A stretch of 64,000 bases of DNA from Nocardiopsis sinuspersici (lineage in GTDB: Bacteria; Actinomycetota; Actinomycetes; Streptosporangiales; Streptosporangiaceae). The stretch lies in NCBI GenBank assembly GCA_008638415.1, contig VWVT01000008.1, positions 1 through 64,000 of the forward strand, in the 5' to 3' direction. Position 1 is the first letter of the stretch. Every line of letters starts with the position of its first letter. The notes beneath the pieces are model-generated. The model saw nothing but the letters and a program-made list of their open reading frames with translations, did no database searches and was not told the DNA's origin. The translations under genes and the position numbers were made by a program. Below, one piece after another: positions 62,090 through 64,000 of this stretch.

Positions 62090-63919
62090 TCACACCCGCA
62101 GGACGGCGAAGGACTCACCGGGCACGTCGACGGTGGTTCCGGTGATCACCGGTCGGCCGCTGGCGAGCAGGAGCTCGCGCGGGGCGGCGTCCAGCTCCAC
62201 CTCTGCGCCGTCGGCGCCCAGGTTGCACACCACCCGCAGGCCGCCCCGCACCAGGACGAGTCGGCGGCCGCCGTCACCGGCCACGACCGCGAAGCGGTCC
62301 AGGCGCGGGTCGGACAGCTCCGGTTCCCGGCGGCGCAGGGCGATGAGCGCCCGGTAGGTGTCCAGGACCCGTGCGTGGGGCCGGTGCCCGGTCTGGGACC
62401 AGTCCAGGACCGCGCTGTCGCGGGTGGCCGGGTCCATGGGGTCGGGGACCTCCTCCTCGTCCCATCCCAGGGCGGCGAACTCGCGGCGGCGGCCCTCGCG
62501 TACCCCCTCGACGAGTTCGGGGTCGGTGAAGGAGGCGAAGAAGGGCCAGGGCGTGGTGGCCGCCCACTCCTCCCCCATGAAGACCAGGGGGGTGTGGGGC
62601 GAGCACAGCACGAGGGCGGCGCCGCACATGAGCAGGCCGGGCGGGACGTGTTCGCCCATGCGGTCGCCCCGGGCGCGGTTGCCGATCTGGTCGTGGTTGC
62701 TCAGGTAGGCCAGGAAGCGGCTGCCGGGCACGCGCGCGGTGTCCACGGGTGCGCCGTGGACGCGGCCGCGGAAGCCGGAGTGGGTGCCCGCGTGCCAGAA
62801 CACGCGGGTGAGCGCGGCGGGCAGCGCATCGGGGTCGGCGAAGTCGGCGTAGTAGCCGTGGGCCTCGCCGGTGAGGGCGACGTGCAGGGCGTGGTGGAGG
62901 TCGTCCGACCACTGGGCGGCCATGCCCAGGCCGCCCGCCTCGCGGGGCAGGACGGTACGGGGGTCGTTGCGGTCGGACTCGGCGATGAGGGGCAGGGGCC
63001 GGCCCAGGGCGGTGGCCAGGGCGTCGACCTCCTCGGAGAGTTCGGCGAGCAGCGGGGTGGCCCGGTCGTCGCGCAGGGCGTGCACGGCGTCCAGGCGCAG
63101 CCCGTCCAGGTGGTGGTGGCGCAGCCAGTCCAGGGCGTTGTCGACGACCATGCGGCGGACCGGGTCGGAGTCGGGCCCGTCCAGGTTGAGGGAGGGACCC
63201 CAGTCGTTCTCGCCGGAGAAGTAGGGGCCGAAGCGGGGCAGGTAGGCACCGGAGGGGCCGAGGTGGTTGTAGACCACGTCGAGCAGGACGGCCAGGCCGC
63301 GGCCGTGGCAGGCGTCGACGAGGGCCTTGAGGGCGTCGGGGCCGCCGTAGGGCTCGTGGACGGCCGCCCACAGGACGCCGTCGTATCCCCAGCCGTGGGC
63401 GCCGTCGAAGGCGTTGACCGGCATGAGTTCGACGTGGGTGACGCCGAGGTCGACCAGGTGGTCGAGCCGTTCGGCGGCGGCCCGGAGGGTGCCCTGGGGG
63501 GTGAAGGTGCCCACGTGGAGTTCGTAGACGACGGCGCCCGCGAGGGGGCGGCCGGTCCACGCGCCGTCGGTCCAGGTGAAGGCGGCGTGGTCGTGGACGC
63601 GGCTGGGTCCGTGGACTCCGTGTGGCTGGCGGAGCGAGCGCGGGTCGGGCAGGGGCTGGGAGTCCTCGTCCAGGAGGTAGGCGTACTCGGTGCCGGGTCC
63701 GGCCCCGTCGACCTGGGCGCGCCACCAGCCGTCGTCATCGCGCCGCATGGGGACGTCGCGCTCCGCGGGTCCGTCGGCGTCGCCGGTGCCGTACAGGCGC
63801 AGGCGCACGCGTTCGCGGTGGGGTGCCCAGACGGCGAAGTCGCCGTTGACGCCGCGTCCCGTGACGGCGGAGGCGCCGCTGGCGTGGGACGTGGTCGTGA
63901 TGGTCTCCGATTCACTCAC
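62090..63919 (-). CDS. treZ: Malto-oligosyltrehalose trehalohydrolase
   Basis: The 609-residue protein has an N-terminal CBM48-like domain ('GDFAVWAPHRERVRLRLYG') and a GH13 barrel: 'HVELMPVNAFDGAHGWGYDG' (about residue 160), nucleophile Asp in 'DGLRLDAVHALRD' (about 275), acid Glu in 'PLIAESDRNDPRTV' (about 312) and 'AYLSNHDQIGNRARGD' (about 417). It releases trehalose from the reducing-end trehalosyl unit made by TreY. A GTG at 63919 is the usual-length start, but the frame stays open, with high third-position GC, to the window edge. A treY/treX partner would be expected nearby but is not in view. The debranching enzyme at 321 may share the glycogen-to-trehalose route. Confidence 0.92.
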   Translation of the reverse strand: MSESETITTTSHASGASAVTGRGVNGDFAVWAPHRERVRLRLYGTGDADGPAERDVPMRRDDDGWWRAQVDGAGPGTEYAYLLDEDSQPLPDPRSLRQPHGVHGPSRVHDHAAFTWTDGAWTGRPLAGAVVYELHVGTFTPQGTLRAAAERLDHLVDLGVTHVELMPVNAFDGAHGWGYDGVLWAAVHEPYGGPDALKALVDACHGRGLAVLLDVVYNHLGPSGAYLPRFGPYFSGENDWGPSLNLDGPDSDPVRRMVVDNALDWLRHHHLDGLRLDAVHALRDDRATPLLAELSEEVDALATALGRPLPLIAESDRNDPRTVLPREAGGLGMAAQWSDDLHHALHVALTGEAHGYYADFADPDALPAALTRVFWHAGTHSGFRGRVHGAPVDTARVPGSRFLAYLSNHDQIGNRARGDRMGEHVPPGLLMCGAALVLCSPHTPLVFMGEEWAATTPWPFFASFTDPELVEGVREGRRREFAALGWDEEEVPDPMDPATRDSAVLDWSQTGHRPHARVLDTYRALIALRRREPELSDPRLDRFAVVAGDGGRRLVLVRGGLRVVCNLGADGAEVELDAAPRELLLASGRPVITGTTVDVPGESFAVLRV

Positions 63920-64000
63920 GGAGGGTGACCTACCCGGCCTGCGCGCCCACCATCCGCGGCCGTCCCTGATGCGCGGCTTGTCCTTCTTCTGGGCCTTCTT
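63920..64000 (-). other. Open upstream extension at the window edge
   Basis: On the minus strand the treZ frame continues without a stop to the edge, reading Lys-rich 'KKAQKKDKPRIRDGRGWW'. On the plus strand an ATG at about 63970 reads 'MRGLSFFWAF'. Too short to decide between a TreZ extension, the end of another gene, or a divergent start. Confidence 0.3.

Overview
The window is very GC-rich actinobacterial DNA: almost every codon ends in G or C, GTG and TTG starts are common, and both Shine-Dalgarno-led and leaderless genes occur. The mix (a LacI-type cellulolytic operator upstream of a secreted CE1-CBM2 esterase, a GH62 arabinofuranosidase, bacterial Ku, a TreZ/debranching-enzyme pair, an aa3 oxidase subunit, PucR regulators, SPFH with a ribbon-helix-helix partner) fits a soil filamentous actinomycete, most like Nocardiopsis or a relative. 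That placement is inference; no rRNA or other phylogenetic marker is present. I see no tRNA, rRNA or CRISPR array.

Layout. 0.3-3.6 kb: glycogen-debranching-like enzyme and a GT4 glycosyltransferase. 4-13.4 kb: a purine-catabolism block, with a PucR regulator divergent from a translationally coupled operon (xanthine dehydrogenase FAD subunit, 2Fe-2S subunit, 8-oxoguanine/guanine deaminase, molybdopterin subunit), then an AzgA-type purine permease. 13.6-19.1 kb: a membrane Ser/Thr kinase and a second molybdenum hydroxylase in which the 2Fe-2S and Mo subunits are fused and the FAD subunit carries an extra four-cysteine (probable 4Fe-4S) insertion; its promoter holds an inverted repeat. 19.2-23.5 kb: D-Ala-D-Ala-ligase-like ATP-grasp enzyme, aminotransferase and a GAF regulator. 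23.6-24.4 kb: a decayed IS200/IS605-type tnpB with its ends. 24.8-33.3 kb: a second PucR divergent from agmatinase with a palindrome between them, TetR, a secreted CBM13-GH62 arabinofuranosidase under two LacI-type operators, a DDAH-like hydrolase and a CE1-CBM2 esterase under a CebR-type box.

33.4-43.5 kb: Ku, zinc alcohol dehydrogenase, a tandem pair of paralogous membrane proteins sharing a perfect 104-bp repeat, an FAD dehydrogenase, an SPFH/RHH pair divergent from a YdbS/YdbT-like PH-domain pair, and a STAS protein. 44-46.6 kb: two copies of a MITE-like repeat, each abutting the TAG stop codon of a gene, one followed directly by an intact IS982-family insertion. 46.6-53.1 kb: NDH-2-like oxidoreductase, a TTG-started aldolase/2-hydroxyacid dehydrogenase pair, a PPOX-fold protein and ctaD. 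53.2-60.4 kb: a resistance-like stretch (ArsR/MFS divergon, APH-fold phosphotransferase, methyltransferase, an Erm 23S rRNA methyltransferase preceded by a leaderless Cys-rich leader peptide with a hairpin, and a TetR/ABC-2 exporter divergon). 60.5-64 kb: lipoprotein, alpha/beta hydrolase and treZ.

The least explained items are the erm leader, the fused Mo hydroxylase, the tandem membrane paralogues, the stop-codon-targeting repeats and the aldolase/dehydrogenase pair.
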